This document shows positions 9,429 to 18,156 of a stretch of 30,927 nt of DNA, in pieces (the stretch's first letter is position 1; every line of letters starts with the position of its first letter). The position numbers were made by a program, and so were the translations under genes. Source of the stretch: Bacteroidota bacterium (GTDB lineage Bacteria; Bacteroidota; Bacteroidia; Chitinophagales; Chitinophagaceae); the NCBI GenBank assembly GCA_023412975.1, contig JAEZRB010000091.1:1-30927 (forward strand), written 5' to 3'. The notes below the pieces were generated by a model that made no database searches, had not been told where the DNA came from, and was given only the letters and a program-made list of their open reading frames with translations.

Positions 9429-9848
9429 GGTGGTATTGCAGGCTTAATATTGCTTGTCTCAGTCAGGTAGGATAGCCTTCAAAAATGCGGATTGACCTGG
9501 AATCTATAGGTGCAGATGTTGTTTAAATATAATACATTATTAAGGAACATCGGGGTTTTTTTGCGTTCTCAGGCTTACATTGTATGGCAGGGAATTTTTC
9601 TTTGATAATGACTGTTGATATAAAGGGCATAAATTAAAGTTTTCAGACAACGAATGTCCGCGTGAAAGAGCTGTTTTAACCTTTATCCTGATCGCGATGC
9701 CCAACGAATGATGTCAGCTTTCCGGCCCTGGTTTTTCCTGAGAGAAATTGGCTTATTGCTTCGCCGGTATGTCGAACAGCCGAGGTAATATCAGGCCGGT
9801 TTTAGATAATTGCGTAAGTTTAGACTTTGAAAAAAACGATCCTGTTTT
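9429..9848. other. 420-bp divergent intergenic region
   Basis: This region separates the kinase operon (minus) from the serine hydrolase gene (plus), so both promoters should lie here. I found no clean match to the Bacteroidota promoter (TTG, about 20 nt, TAnnTTTG) in either direction. The segment around 9518-9545 is AT-rich. No short gene, long hairpin or short-period array was recognised. Confidence 0.5.
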
Positions 9849-11423
9849 ATGAGAAAAATTGGCCCTACTACCACGATATTTTTTGCTTTTTTCTGGCTTA
9901 CGCTTTCTTCACTTGCGCAACAACCAGTTTCATTTGACCCCTCATACAAGCCAGCGGTTTATACTGATCCCGACCGCCTGGAAAAAATAAAAAAAACTTT
10001 TCCCGTCATAGATAACCTGTTTAAAAAAACTGCATCTGAAAATCATTTCCCTGGGCTTGCATGGGGTATTGTAGTGGATGGGAAACTCGTGCATACCGGC
10101 AACTATGGCTATACGGATATCGGGAAAAAAATACCTGTCAGTTCCTCTTCTCTGTTCAGGATCGCTTCCATGAGTAAAAGCTTTACTGCGATGGCGATCC
10201 TAAAACTACGGGATGATGGTAAACTGGACCTGGATGACCCCGCCTATAAGTTTATTCCTGAGTTAAAAAATCTAAAATACCCTACGGCGGACTCACCACC
10301 CATTACCGTGCGTCACCTGCTTACACATGGCGGTGGATTTCCCGAAGATAATCCCTGGGGCGACCGTCAACTTGCCGATACCGACAAGGAGTTGATGGAG
10401 TTTATTGGTAAGCAGATCATCTTTTCGAATCCGCCCGGCATCGAGTACGAGTACAGTAACCTGGGATTTGCCCTATTGGGAAAAATTATTACAAATGCTT
10501 CAGGTCAGCGCTACCAGGATTATATCAGAAATAATATCTGGAAACCACTTGGCATGCATACAACCGAATGGGAGTATGCTAATATCGCTCCCGAAAAACT
10601 GGCTCACGGGTATCGATGGCTCAATAATAAATGGAATGAAGAAGCCTTGTTGCACGACACACCCGATGGATCCTGGGGTGCCATGGGAAGTATGATCAGT
10701 TCGGTAGAAGAGTTTTCCAATTATATGGCTTTTCACCTTTCCGCCTGGCCGCCCAGTAATGCAAAGGAGACTGGTCCCATCAAAAGAAGTTCAGTGCGTG
10801 AGATGCACCATCCATGGCGTTTTAATGGTTTTAATCCCATGTACAAATTCCCGGATGGACGAACCTGCGCGATGGTCTCGGCGTATGCCTACGGATTAGG
10901 TTGGACGATTGATTGTGAGGGCCGCGAATATATTGCGCACAGTGGCGGCCTTCCCGGTTTCGGAAGCCAGTGGCGCATCATGCCGGACTATGGTATTGGG
11001 GTGGTGGCCTTTGCCAACCGTACCTATGCGGGTGTTGGTGGCGTGAACCTGCAGGTCCTTGATACCATGGTGAAGATCGCAGGGCTTAAACCCGCAAAAC
11101 TGCCGGCATCCGTGATACTTGAAAAAAGAAAAAATGAACTGGTCAAGTTACTTCCTTCCTGGACAAATGCCGAGCAGAGCGGAATATTTGCCGAGAACTT
11201 TTTCCCTGACAACCCGATCGACAGCCTGCGTAAAGAGGCAAAAGATATTTTTGAAAAAGCAGGAAAGATCATTTCGGTAAAAGAAATGATACCCTTTAAC
11301 CAGTTGCGGGGAAGATTTATTATAGAAGCCGAGAAAGCGGATATCGAAGTGTTCTTTACCCTGTCGCCCGAAAATCCTCCGCTGATACAGGAGTATAGGA
11401 TTAGGAGTATTGGGAAAAAATAG
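9849..11423 (+). CDS. Secreted serine hydrolase, beta-lactamase/DD-peptidase (class C-like) family
   Basis: A 524-aa exported hydrolase of the serine beta-lactamase superfamily. Residues 1-23 are a signal peptide, with cleavage likely after SLA. The catalytic motifs are S107-M-S-K110 (SxxK nucleophile and lysine), Y202-S-N204 (YxN) and H364-S-G366 (the HxG equivalent of KTG). The family fold runs to about residue 410. A further segment of about 110 residues (415-524) resembles the extra C-terminal domains of family VIII esterases and D-aminopeptidases, but I do not recognise it specifically. Substrates in this family include beta-lactams, esters and D-amino-acid peptides, and the sequence alone does not choose among them. 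The gene appears monocistronic, with a hairpin terminator directly after the stop codon. Confidence 0.88.
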   Translation: MRKIGPTTTIFFAFFWLTLSSLAQQPVSFDPSYKPAVYTDPDRLEKIKKTFPVIDNLFKKTASENHFPGLAWGIVVDGKLVHTGNYGYTDIGKKIPVSSSSLFRIASMSKSFTAMAILKLRDDGKLDLDDPAYKFIPELKNLKYPTADSPPITVRHLLTHGGGFPEDNPWGDRQLADTDKELMEFIGKQIIFSNPPGIEYEYSNLGFALLGKIITNASGQRYQDYIRNNIWKPLGMHTTEWEYANIAPEKLAHGYRWLNNKWNEEALLHDTPDGSWGAMGSMISSVEEFSNYMAFHLSAWPPSNAKETGPIKRSSVREMHHPWRFNGFNPMYKFPDGRTCAMVSAYAYGLGWTIDCEGREYIAHSGGLPGFGSQWRIMPDYGIGVVAFANRTYAGVGGVNLQVLDTMVKIAGLKPAKLPASVILEKRKNELVKLLPSWTNAEQSGIFAENFFPDNPIDSLRKEAKDIFEKAGKIISVKEMIPFNQLRGRFIIEAEKADIEVFFTLSPENPPLIQEYRIRSIGKK

Positions 11424-11424
11424 G

Positions 11425-11447
11425 GTATTGTAGCCGCAATACTTTTT
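11425..11447 (+). terminator. Intrinsic terminator after the serine hydrolase gene
   Basis: GTATTG at 11425-11430 pairs with CAATAC at 11437-11442 around a 6-nt loop, followed by five T. It begins one base after the TAG stop codon. The stem is short (6 bp, extendable by G-T pairs), so the strength is uncertain. Confidence 0.6.
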
Positions 11448-11624
11448 CAAACGGGTTTTAAGACAAGAGAAAGGCCCCGGGTCTGGTTTTCTTCGATGTG
11501 ATGTTTCCTTTGGTGCAACGCCCCGGGTGACATCCTGGGTGGCGTCATTCGTTACACAAAGTCTTTATCGTTGGTTTTACGATTTGCTACTTTCAATCCA
11601 TTTGGAGTGGAAGCGATCCCGCTA

Positions 11625-11655
11625 TTGCCATACCAGCCCTGCGACTGTAACTTTC
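11625..11655 (+). promoter_or_regulatory. Candidate Bacteroidota-type promoter for the DoxX-like gene
   Basis: A TTG at 11625-11627 lies 20 nt before TAACTTTC at 11648-11655, which matches TAnnTTTG at all fixed positions but the last. This would start transcription near 11662, about 90 nt before the chosen ATG. A second TAnnTTT-like element (TAACTTTA, 11707-11714) lies closer to the gene but lacks a well-spaced upstream element. The rest of the 11424-11750 gap shows only two GCCCCGGGT words (near 11473 and 11520) and no recognisable gene. Confidence 0.35.
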
Positions 11656-11750
11656 TCTAAGGGATTTTGAACGAAAACACTCCCGTCAGCTATTTGGAAA
11701 TAATCGTAACTTTAAGACAGTTCTTGATTTTCTCACTAAAACTATACAAT

Positions 11751-12194
11751 ATGGACCTCCTGCATCGCCTTGAATATTGGGGAGACAGGCATCACCCGCG
11801 TTGGATGGATATCGTACGTATAGCACTTGGCATTTTTCTAATCTACAAAGGCATTGACTTTCTCAGGAACATGGGTGATCTCATAACCCTAATGTCTATC
11901 AAAACATCTTTCGGTGAATTCAGCTACATCCTGATTGGGCACCTGGTGGTATTTGCTCATATCATGGGCGGGATATTTATCGCACTAGGTGTGCTTACGC
12001 GGTTTGCCTGCCTCATGCAAATACCGATCTTATTAGGTGCAGTATTCCTGATCAACCGCCCTGGCGGAATGGCTGAGCCCTATTCCGAACTACTGATCTC
12101 GCTGGTAGTTTTAATACTATTGTTTTATTTCCTGATCGCGGGAAATGGCCCGCTGTCGGTGAAAGTAGAAGAACCCGAAAAGGTCAGGCATTAA
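11751..12194 (+). CDS. DoxX-like integral membrane protein
   Basis: A 147-aa protein with four predicted membrane helices: about 18-38 (VRIALGIFLIYKGIDFL), 55-80 (LIGHLVVFAHIMGGIFIALG), 85-104 and 115-135. The pattern of a short N-terminus, a first helix with 'ALG.FLIYKGI.F', and a second helix followed by 'LGVLTRFACL' is that of DoxX/DoxD-like proteins common in Bacteroidota. Their biochemical role is mostly unknown. The frame extends upstream to a TTG at 11667, but that adds 28 residues unrelated to the family, so I chose the ATG at 11751. The stop codon overlaps the stop of the convergent amidohydrolase gene by three bases. Confidence 0.75.
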   Translation: MDLLHRLEYWGDRHHPRWMDIVRIALGIFLIYKGIDFLRNMGDLITLMSIKTSFGEFSYILIGHLVVFAHIMGGIFIALGVLTRFACLMQIPILLGAVFLINRPGGMAEPYSELLISLVVLILLFYFLIAGNGPLSVKVEEPEKVRH

Positions 12195-13780
12195 AAAGCT
12201 TTCTTCTCACCGGTATATCCCGGGCCGTATAATGCTTTACCGGCTCGGGCTCCCGTGTGTTTTTCCCTGTCGACAGTAATCACGCCATTCACGATCACGT
12301 AGTGAAAACCCTTTGAATAGGCATGCGGCTTTTCAAATGTTGCGAGATCCTTCACTTCTTTATCGTCAAAGATCACGATATCGGCTGCAAACCCTTCACG
12401 CAACAATCCACGGTCCTGCAACTGGAACTTCTGCGCCGGCAATGATGTCATTCTACGTATCGCTTCTTCAAGTGAGAGTACATTTTCTTCTCTTACGTAT
12501 TTGCCTAGCACCCTCGCATTGGTTCCGTAGCCACGCGGATGTGGCATACCTGAATTGAATACACGGATACTTGCATCGCTGGCAAACATGTTAAATGGAT
12601 ATTGCATGATACGTTTTACATCTTCTTCGCCCATGCCATGAAACACGGCACTGGCGCCACCCGCGATCATGATATCGATCACAGTTTCCGCTTCAGCCTT
12701 CGCCTTGTGTTTCCTGCCTTTCATCAGGTTGATCTGTTCGATGCTTTTTCCATTGTAAGTTGTATCGGGACGATGATAAGCCACTACCGCATAGCTGAAA
12801 TGTTTTAGTTTTCTTTTCTTAAGCCTGCTTAGCATTTCTTTGATCACGTATTTTTTTACCTCGGGTCTTTGCAGCCTGGCTTTTATAGAATCCTGCCCGT
12901 CGGCCAGGATCTCATCGGGGATAAGCGTGCTGATGGACGTGCTGCTGGCAGTATACGGATATTGATCGATCGTGACATCAATGCCCTCTTCCCTTGCTTT
13001 TTTTACCATGCCCAGCGTTTCTTTACTTCTTCCCCAGTTTTGCTGGCCACTGAGCTTGAAATGTGAGATTTCGACCGGGATCTTTGCTTCACGACCGATG
13101 GTCAACGCTTCTTCAATCGCTTCGGCAACTTTATCACCTTCATTTCGCATGTGAGAAACATAAACGCCGTTGTATTTCGCTGCCTGCTTTGCCAGGCCAA
13201 CGATCTCCGGGGTTTTGGTATAAGTACCGGGGATATAGATCAGTCCGGTCGACATACCGACCGCGCCATCTTTCATGGCCTTGTCCACCAGGGCTTCCAT
13301 CTTTTGCTGTTCTTCGGCGGTAGCATCGCGGTTGGCGCGGCCCATTACTGCCTTGCGTACATCATTATGACCGATCAGGCTGGCCACATTAATTGAAAGT
13401 TTGATAGAGTCAATAGTATTGAGGTATTTTCCAATGTCAACATTCGATTGACCACAATTGCCGGTGATACAGGTAGTAACACCGTCATAGATAAAACTTC
13501 GAGCCATCGGGTCGCGTGCTTCATCGTCTTCAATATGCGTATGCACATCAATAAATCCCGGCGACACGATCATATTGGAAGCATCAATGGTTTTAGTCGC
13601 GGAACAATTCAATTGCCGCCCGATAGCTACGATCCGGCCATTCTTTACAGCTAGGTCACCATAATACCAGTTGTTACCCGTACCATCAATGATCCGGCCA
13701 TTACGGATCAGGAGATCACAGATGGGTTGTTGCGAAAAAACAGTAACAGGAATTAAAAGCAGCAGGAGTATCTTTTTCAT
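12191..13780 (-). CDS. N-acyl-D-amino-acid deacylase (D-aminoacylase) family amidohydrolase, secreted
   Basis: A 529-aa zinc amidohydrolase of the D-aminoacylase/dihydroorotase-like group. A signal peptide (1-16) precedes the N-terminal part of the composite beta-sandwich (LLIRNGRIIDGTG). Metal and catalytic residues are visible: H80 and H82 (DVHTH), C109 (GNCG, the cysteine ligand typical of D-aminoacylases), H210 (YVSHMR), H240 (EISHFK) and D402 (FASDAS). The predicted reaction is release of free D-amino acids from N-acyl-D-amino acids in the periplasm. A related role in D-amino-acid peptide turnover is possible. The gene is preceded on the minus strand by a terminator-like hairpin at 13795-13823, so it likely has its own promoter. 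It converges on the DoxX-like gene with overlapping stop codons. Confidence 0.88.
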   Translation of the reverse strand: MKKILLLLLIPVTVFSQQPICDLLIRNGRIIDGTGNNWYYGDLAVKNGRIVAIGRQLNCSATKTIDASNMIVSPGFIDVHTHIEDDEARDPMARSFIYDGVTTCITGNCGQSNVDIGKYLNTIDSIKLSINVASLIGHNDVRKAVMGRANRDATAEEQQKMEALVDKAMKDGAVGMSTGLIYIPGTYTKTPEIVGLAKQAAKYNGVYVSHMRNEGDKVAEAIEEALTIGREAKIPVEISHFKLSGQQNWGRSKETLGMVKKAREEGIDVTIDQYPYTASSTSISTLIPDEILADGQDSIKARLQRPEVKKYVIKEMLSRLKKRKLKHFSYAVVAYHRPDTTYNGKSIEQINLMKGRKHKAKAEAETVIDIMIAGGASAVFHGMGEEDVKRIMQYPFNMFASDASIRVFNSGMPHPRGYGTNARVLGKYVREENVLSLEEAIRRMTSLPAQKFQLQDRGLLREGFAADIVIFDDKEVKDLATFEKPHAYSKGFHYVIVNGVITVDREKHTGARAGKALYGPGYTGEKKAF

Positions 13781-13794
13781 TCCCGCAATTTAAG

Positions 13795-13823
13795 AAAAAG
13801 GGGAATCCTTATTTTATTCCCTT
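13795..13823 (-). terminator. Probable intrinsic terminator between the TPR lipoprotein and amidohydrolase genes
   Basis: Read on the minus strand, GGGAAT and ATTCCC (plus strand 13801-13806 and 13816-13821) form a 6-bp stem, extendable to 8 with one wobble. The loop is 9 nt and a run of five T follows (plus strand A at 13795-13799). It lies about 100 bp after the TPR gene stop and 15 bp before the amidohydrolase start. Confidence 0.5.
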
Positions 13824-13896
13824 GGCGACTGGTCTTAATAAAAAGAAGTTGCCCTAAATCATAGTTACAAATACAGCCCGCATAAAACTGCATTTT

Positions 13897-13923
13897 ATCC
13901 GTGTAATCCGTGAAATCTGTGGT
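13897..13923. repeat. Nonamer array (three units) next to the TPR gene stop codon
   Basis: Three consecutive 9-nt units at 13897-13905, 13906-13914 and 13915-13923 follow the pattern ATCYGTGNN. The array ends one base before the stop codon (13925-13927) of the TPR gene. The same 9-nt, GTG-centred pattern recurs in both arms of the element at 20649-20758. Confidence 0.7.
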
Positions 13924-13924
13924 T

Positions 13925-15478
13925 TTACAGGGAAGCCTGCATCTTCCCGGAGTTTTGTTTTCCTTCCAATGCGAGACGCCTGTTTGGTGCCAGCTCGAGT
14001 GATCTTTCAAATTGCAACAAAGCTTCCGCAGGACGATTCACCGACAAGAGCCAGTCGCCATACAATTCGAAAGAAGGTATGGCTACCTGCGGGGGGCCGT
14101 AGGCATAGCTTGTTTTGTTTTCGATAACTGTGGCAAGCTTAAAATATTTTTCTGCTTCGTTATTATTATTTGAAAGCAGTGCCAGCATGGCCCTTAGTTC
14201 CAGTTCCATGATCTCAGTTTTTTCAAGATCCCCCTGTGTGGCAATGCTGCGATTGATATTGCCACAAACCCTGATGCCTTTATCACTGATTTTTTGCTGC
14301 TCCACCAGCCTTTCTCCAGCCATTTTGGTGATGATGCGGTTCAATTCCCCGACGTCTTTCATGTGATAAGCCCGCATGCCAGTGATGAAATAATCCTTGG
14401 CACGTGTCATAATGTTCAAATCGTTGTTTTGAAAACTTATGGCGGCTATGGGTGATAGGTAATCTCTGGTTTCGGCAAGGTAGGTCGAGCGCAGCAGGAT
14501 CATGTGCGCCCTCGCCAAAGGACTCGGAAGTTCTGAGCAATATTGGTGCATACTATCCACCATACTCCTTGCCTTCTCGCGATTCCCATTTTGGAGTTCG
14601 CCGTATTGCAACCAGTGCCACGAGTGATATCCCAGCGCGTTATTATTTAATTGTTTTCTTGCTTTTCTTTCTCTTTCCGCGTTCCAGGAAACGATATTGC
14701 TACTGACAACTTTATCCCACATGCCCAAAGCCAGGTAAATATGTGTTGGCATATGCAGGGCATGACCAGCATCAGGCGCCACAACGGCGTATTTGTCGGC
14801 GGCTGCCAGGGCCCGCGCCGCATGGTCGGGATCATCAAAAGCATGGATCAGGTAATGCAGTGCGCCCGGATGTTTTGGATTTCTTTCCAGCACTTCTTTG
14901 GCGATTTCAGCGGCCTGTTCCAGCACCGGTGTCTGCCGGCCGGTGAGCCCCCAACCGATAAGTGATAAACTATAAAAAGATGCTATTTCATTATTGCCGG
15001 GATATTTATTGTATAATGTATTCATGTAGGCTGCATAACTGCTATCTCTTTCGGATTTGTTTCCCTTGCCGTAAAGGATGTTGACGCCCATGATAAGATC
15101 TTTCTCCAGTTCTGTTTTGGCCAGGGAACTTCTATCTGCAGGCTCCTGTGCCAGTTCATTCAGGATCCGGTTACCCTGGTCATAGTCCTGCTCTCTCCAG
15201 AGTGTATGGTTATTAGTCATTGCTTCGCCCCAGTAAGCCATCACAAAACCGGGATCGATCTTTCTTGCCTGCTGGAATTCCTCCGCGGCGTCTTCATATT
15301 CAAAACTGTGTAGATATAGCAAGCCCTTTTTAAAGTAAGGCTGTGCTTCGGCCTTACCGGTTGCGGTAAAACTGATATCGCCTAATTGTGTTTTTGAAGA
15401 TTTATTGTTGGTGGAACAGCTGAATAGTAGAAACAGGATAGCGGTTATACTTACTGTAGTGAGGCGGACAGGTTGCAT
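13925..15478 (-). CDS. Tetratricopeptide repeat lipoprotein
   Basis: A 517-aa predicted lipoprotein. The leader ends in a lipobox, LLFSC, with acylated cysteine C21 followed by Ser and Thr. TPR-like helical pairs are clear at about 46-80 (FKKGLLYLHSFEYEDAAEEF), around 240-270, and at the C-terminus (about 465-505, ending ALLQFERSLELAPNRR). The conserved stretches AYWGEAMTNNHTLW and GHALHMPTHIYLALG are typical of a family of long TPR proteins seen in Bacteroidota and other phyla. I know of no enzymatic function for them, and a periplasmic scaffold role is the default inference. The gene stands alone on the minus strand between an APC permease (upstream) and the D-aminoacylase (downstream). A nonamer array abuts its stop codon. 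Confidence 0.8.
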   Translation of the reverse strand: MQPVRLTTVSITAILFLLFSCSTNNKSSKTQLGDISFTATGKAEAQPYFKKGLLYLHSFEYEDAAEEFQQARKIDPGFVMAYWGEAMTNNHTLWREQDYDQGNRILNELAQEPADRSSLAKTELEKDLIMGVNILYGKGNKSERDSSYAAYMNTLYNKYPGNNEIASFYSLSLIGWGLTGRQTPVLEQAAEIAKEVLERNPKHPGALHYLIHAFDDPDHAARALAAADKYAVVAPDAGHALHMPTHIYLALGMWDKVVSSNIVSWNAERERKARKQLNNNALGYHSWHWLQYGELQNGNREKARSMVDSMHQYCSELPSPLARAHMILLRSTYLAETRDYLSPIAAISFQNNDLNIMTRAKDYFITGMRAYHMKDVGELNRIITKMAGERLVEQQKISDKGIRVCGNINRSIATQGDLEKTEIMELELRAMLALLSNNNNEAEKYFKLATVIENKTSYAYGPPQVAIPSFELYGDWLLSVNRPAEALLQFERSLELAPNRRLALEGKQNSGKMQASL

Positions 15479-15602
15479 AACTCAAGGTTTTAAGTCTTTC
15501 AAGTTACGATATTTCGCACAAAGAGGTAAACTGCCTGCCTCGCGGGTGTATTTCAAATTTTCGTTTTAACTGGTGGTGAGCTTTGTCATAACAGGAGTGT
15601 AA

Positions 15603-15723
15603 AACCTTATTACCTTGGTAACATAAAAGCTATAGAGTAAACAACCTTATTACCTTATTTTTCAGTGTATAAGGGAATAAGTTGGTGTTATTGAAAATGA
15701 TTTTTTATTGAGATAATAAGGTT
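15603..15723. repeat. Repeat-rich intergenic element with an imperfect hairpin
   Basis: The word AACCTTATTACCTT occurs at 15603-15616 and again at 15643-15656, and the inverted word AATAAGGTT is at 15715-15723. The segment 15642-15658 is a near-complement (14 of 17) of 15669-15685, forming a hairpin with a 10-nt loop. The ACCTT core recurs every 8 nt. The element occupies the centre of the 334-bp gap between the APC permease stop and the TPR lipoprotein start. No gene is visible in this gap. Confidence 0.6.
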
Positions 15724-15812
15724 GATCGGTGGTTCCTGTTATTATAGAATAAATTGTTTTAAGCGAAAATTTGAAATGCACCCTGCCAAAAAGAACATGC
15801 GAAACTGGCTTA

Positions 15813-17111
15813 TCATGCTTCAAGTGGCGGCGAGCTTGTTTTATTAACAGCAAAAAACTTCTGGAACAGGTAGATCCCAACACCTATCAGCATACAAACG
15901 AGTACGTCCCATGCTTCACTGAGCTTGAGGGCCGACAATAACCAGATGGCCAGGGCAATGCCGATACCCGCGAACCAGTATCCAAAGCGTAGCCTGAAAT
16001 AATTTTCGGTGCCTTTGTCTTTTAATCTTAGCCGTATCATCGACAGGCATACCATGAGGTAAACCAGTACACGTATAATAGAACCAATGGTAAGGGCGGC
16101 GAAAAATGACCAGACCAGGGATACAATTGTTGTTACGCCGATAAACAAAAGCAGGGACCATGTAGGTGTAAGGTGTACGGGGTTGACATAGGAAAACAAT
16201 TTCGGAAACTGTTTTTCACTGCTCAGGGCAAAAGGTAAACGAGAGCCACCGAGGACAATAGCATTTAAAGTGCCGGAGATCGATACCAGGGCGCCGATGG
16301 CGATGATGATACCACCGGTATTTCCCATAAAACCCGTAGCTGCTTCAGCCAATGGTTTTTCGGAGCTGGCCAGTGATGGATGTGTACCAATAGATACGAG
16401 TTGAATAAGACAATAGAATATCGTTACAATTATGGCTGCCGTAATCAATGCAAAAGGAAGATTTTTACGAGGCTCCCTGATCTCACCTGAATTGATAAGC
16501 ACAGATTCGAATCCACCAAAAGCGAAAACCAAAAGCAACACTGATGTAGAAAAAGAAGAAAAAGATGGTAAACCGGTAGAAACAAGCAGGTCTGGCTGAA
16601 GATTGAAAAGGCCAATAATTATGAATGCCGTTAGCGGAAGCAATTTTGCAATGGTCAGTATATTATTTACCCGTGTTGAATTTTTTACGCCGATATGATT
16701 GATATAGGCAATAATCGAAGTAAGCAACAGTATACAAAGTGCTCTTGGAATTTTTTCGCTAAATAGCGGGTTAAAAAAAGACAGGTAGATCACCAGCAGG
16801 TTGATCAAGGTAGCGTAATTAAAAATACGACTCAGCAATAGCAGCCAGCCGGTCATGAAGGCCGGGAATTTGCCCAATCCTTTTAAGGCATAGAGATAAG
16901 GTCCGCCGGTTTTATCGAAACGCGAACTCACTTCCGCAAAACAAAGAATGAAAACAAGCACCACTATTGCACATACCGCAAAGGCCAGCAGGCTATAAAC
17001 ACCGGATAGTCCAAATATCTTTGAAGGCAGGCCAAAAATCCCCGCACCAATAATGCTGTTGATCACCAGTAAGACGAGATCCCATTTAGTTATACTTCGG
17101 TTGAGCATCAT
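15813..17111 (-). CDS. APC-superfamily amino acid permease
   Basis: A 432-aa inner-membrane transporter with about twelve predicted helices. The first helix carries the APC signature IIGAGIFGLPS (residues 20-30), where unwound glycines bind the substrate carboxylate and amino group. Helix 2 and its loop carry FAEVSSRFDKTGGPYLYA (58-75), also typical of the family. The gene should encode a proton-coupled or exchange-type amino acid transporter, but the substrate cannot be read from the sequence. The start is either the ATG at 17111 or the adjacent ATG at 17108. It follows the 181-aa Tudor-like gene by 94 bp on the same strand. That gap holds a small GTAATT/AATTAC inverted repeat (17175-17190) that could be an operator. 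Confidence 0.88.
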   Translation of the reverse strand: MMLNRSITKWDLVLLVINSIIGAGIFGLPSKIFGLSGVYSLLAFAVCAIVVLVFILCFAEVSSRFDKTGGPYLYALKGLGKFPAFMTGWLLLLSRIFNYATLINLLVIYLSFFNPLFSEKIPRALCILLLTSIIAYINHIGVKNSTRVNNILTIAKLLPLTAFIIIGLFNLQPDLLVSTGLPSFSSFSTSVLLLVFAFGGFESVLINSGEIREPRKNLPFALITAAIIVTIFYCLIQLVSIGTHPSLASSEKPLAEAATGFMGNTGGIIIAIGALVSISGTLNAIVLGGSRLPFALSSEKQFPKLFSYVNPVHLTPTWSLLLFIGVTTIVSLVWSFFAALTIGSIIRVLVYLMVCLSMIRLRLKDKGTENYFRLRFGYWFAGIGIALAIWLLSALKLSEAWDVLVCMLIGVGIYLFQKFFAVNKTSSPPLEA

Positions 17112-17205
17112 TGGTTAGTTTTATTCTCCCGCTTCCATTTTTGCCTAATGGTATAAGTTATTGTTGTTAATGATGTAATTTGCTAATTACAAACTACTGA
17201 TACCC

Positions 17206-17751
17206 TCAGTCTTCCCTGCTTCCTTTCTCACCTACAAACCAATGTTCTTTGTTTTTGAAAAGCACGTTGAATGTAGTCAGTGAGCCATAGCACCGTGTAA
17301 TGTATTGCTGAAGATTTACTTTGTCTTCATCGGCGAGTTTTTTGTTGCTATTGATATTTTGCTCAAGCACACGCAGCCTGTCGCGTAGCATCACAATTTT
17401 ATGAAAAAAATCTTCTATGGGGATCTCTTTTGGCTTTAGGCTTTTATCGGCGGGCTGCAGCAGTAATGTGCCCTTGATCCATCTATCCCCAAGCGGTACA
17501 TTTTCAGCGAGTCCACCCCAGAGGCGAAGTATCCTGAGCAGGGAGCGTTCCAGGTCCGAATTGGTTTCGATTTCTTCGGTTACATTTTCAGGAATGATCT
17601 CTTCCAGTTTGGGATCAGTTTTCTCGATCTCCTTGATCCCATGGTTGATAAAGGAAATAAAGTAGGTGGCATATCGAATTCCGACTATCACACCGGGCCC
17701 GAACTGGGTGTGTTGCAGCCTTGTGCCAATACCGAGGGTGGTTGGTTCCAT
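17206..17751 (-). CDS. Uncharacterised protein with a Tudor/CarD-like N-terminal domain
   Basis: A 181-aa soluble protein with no signal peptide or membrane helix. Residues 5-45 (GIGTRLQHTQFGPGVIVGI, then YFISFINHGIKEI) resemble the small SH3/Tudor-like barrel found at the C-terminus of PcrA/UvrD-type helicases and in CarD-type proteins, where 'H..FG.G.V' marks the first strands. The remaining residues (55-181) look mainly alpha-helical, with a likely coiled coil around 115-150, and match no family I can name. A nucleic-acid-binding or RNA-polymerase-binding accessory role is a reasonable guess from the first domain only. It is the upstream neighbour of the APC permease on the same strand and divergent from the 62-aa gene at 17951. 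Confidence 0.6.
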   Translation of the reverse strand: MEPTTLGIGTRLQHTQFGPGVIVGIRYATYFISFINHGIKEIEKTDPKLEEIIPENVTEEIETNSDLERSLLRILRLWGGLAENVPLGDRWIKGTLLLQPADKSLKPKEIPIEDFFHKIVMLRDRLRVLEQNINSNKKLADEDKVNLQQYITRCYGSLTTFNVLFKNKEHWFVGEKGSRED

Positions 17752-17950
17752 ATTAAAAAAAATTTCGTAGGCTAAATGTAGAAAAACTTGCTCAGTAATT
17801 TAAGCCTCAAAAGCTCATTTACAAATATGTGTTTTAAAGTCTGTAATAAAGATGTCAAACTAATCTAAAAGAAATCGATTGTAGCCAGTGCGGCATGATA
17901 TTTATACCAATTAGTGGTGTTCACGATTTCTAAACTTTAAAATATCAGTT

Positions 17951-18139
17951 ATGCAAAGAAAAGGATTGGGTCTGCTTTTAGCAGCCGCAGCAGCTTATGG
18001 AGCTTATCGTTATTCAAGGATGAAACCTGAACAAAGAAATGAACTCAGGCAAAGAGGTAAAGATTTTGTTGACAAAAATCTGGGTGAGATGAAAAATATG
18101 TTCGGGAAAAAGACATCAGTTGCCAATGGCAAAGGATAG
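17951..18139 (+). CDS. Small membrane-anchored protein (62 aa)
   Basis: A 62-aa protein with an N-terminal hydrophobic, alanine-rich helix (about residues 5-22) and a charged C-terminal half rich in Lys, Arg and Glu (KPEQRNELRQRGKDFVDKNL). The organisation recalls YtxH-like small stress or envelope proteins, but the similarity is too weak to name it. I accept it as real because it has its own intergenic space, a plausible ATG preceded by an A-rich leader, and a strong intrinsic terminator 17 bp after its stop. The divergent region 17752-17950 separates it from the Tudor-like gene. I found no clean promoter match there. Confidence 0.65.
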   Translation: MQRKGLGLLLAAAAAYGAYRYSRMKPEQRNELRQRGKDFVDKNLGEMKNMFGKKTSVANGKG

Positions 18140-18156
18140 TTATTTCGTCCCGGTTG

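Noticed and set aside
11473..11529. Two GCCCCGGGT words as a possible operator pair
   Set aside because: Only 9 bp long with a palindromic CCCGGG core and no further symmetry. Too weak to call.
11557..11740. Short minus-strand frames opposite the DoxX-like promoter region, such as one ending EKVTVAGLVWQ
   Set aside because: About 30 codons each, with no start codon and stop codons just upstream. They are expected by chance.
11667..11750. TTG-initiated N-terminal extension of the DoxX-like protein
   Set aside because: The extra 28 residues do not fit the family and overlap a possible promoter element. The ATG at 11751 is adequate.
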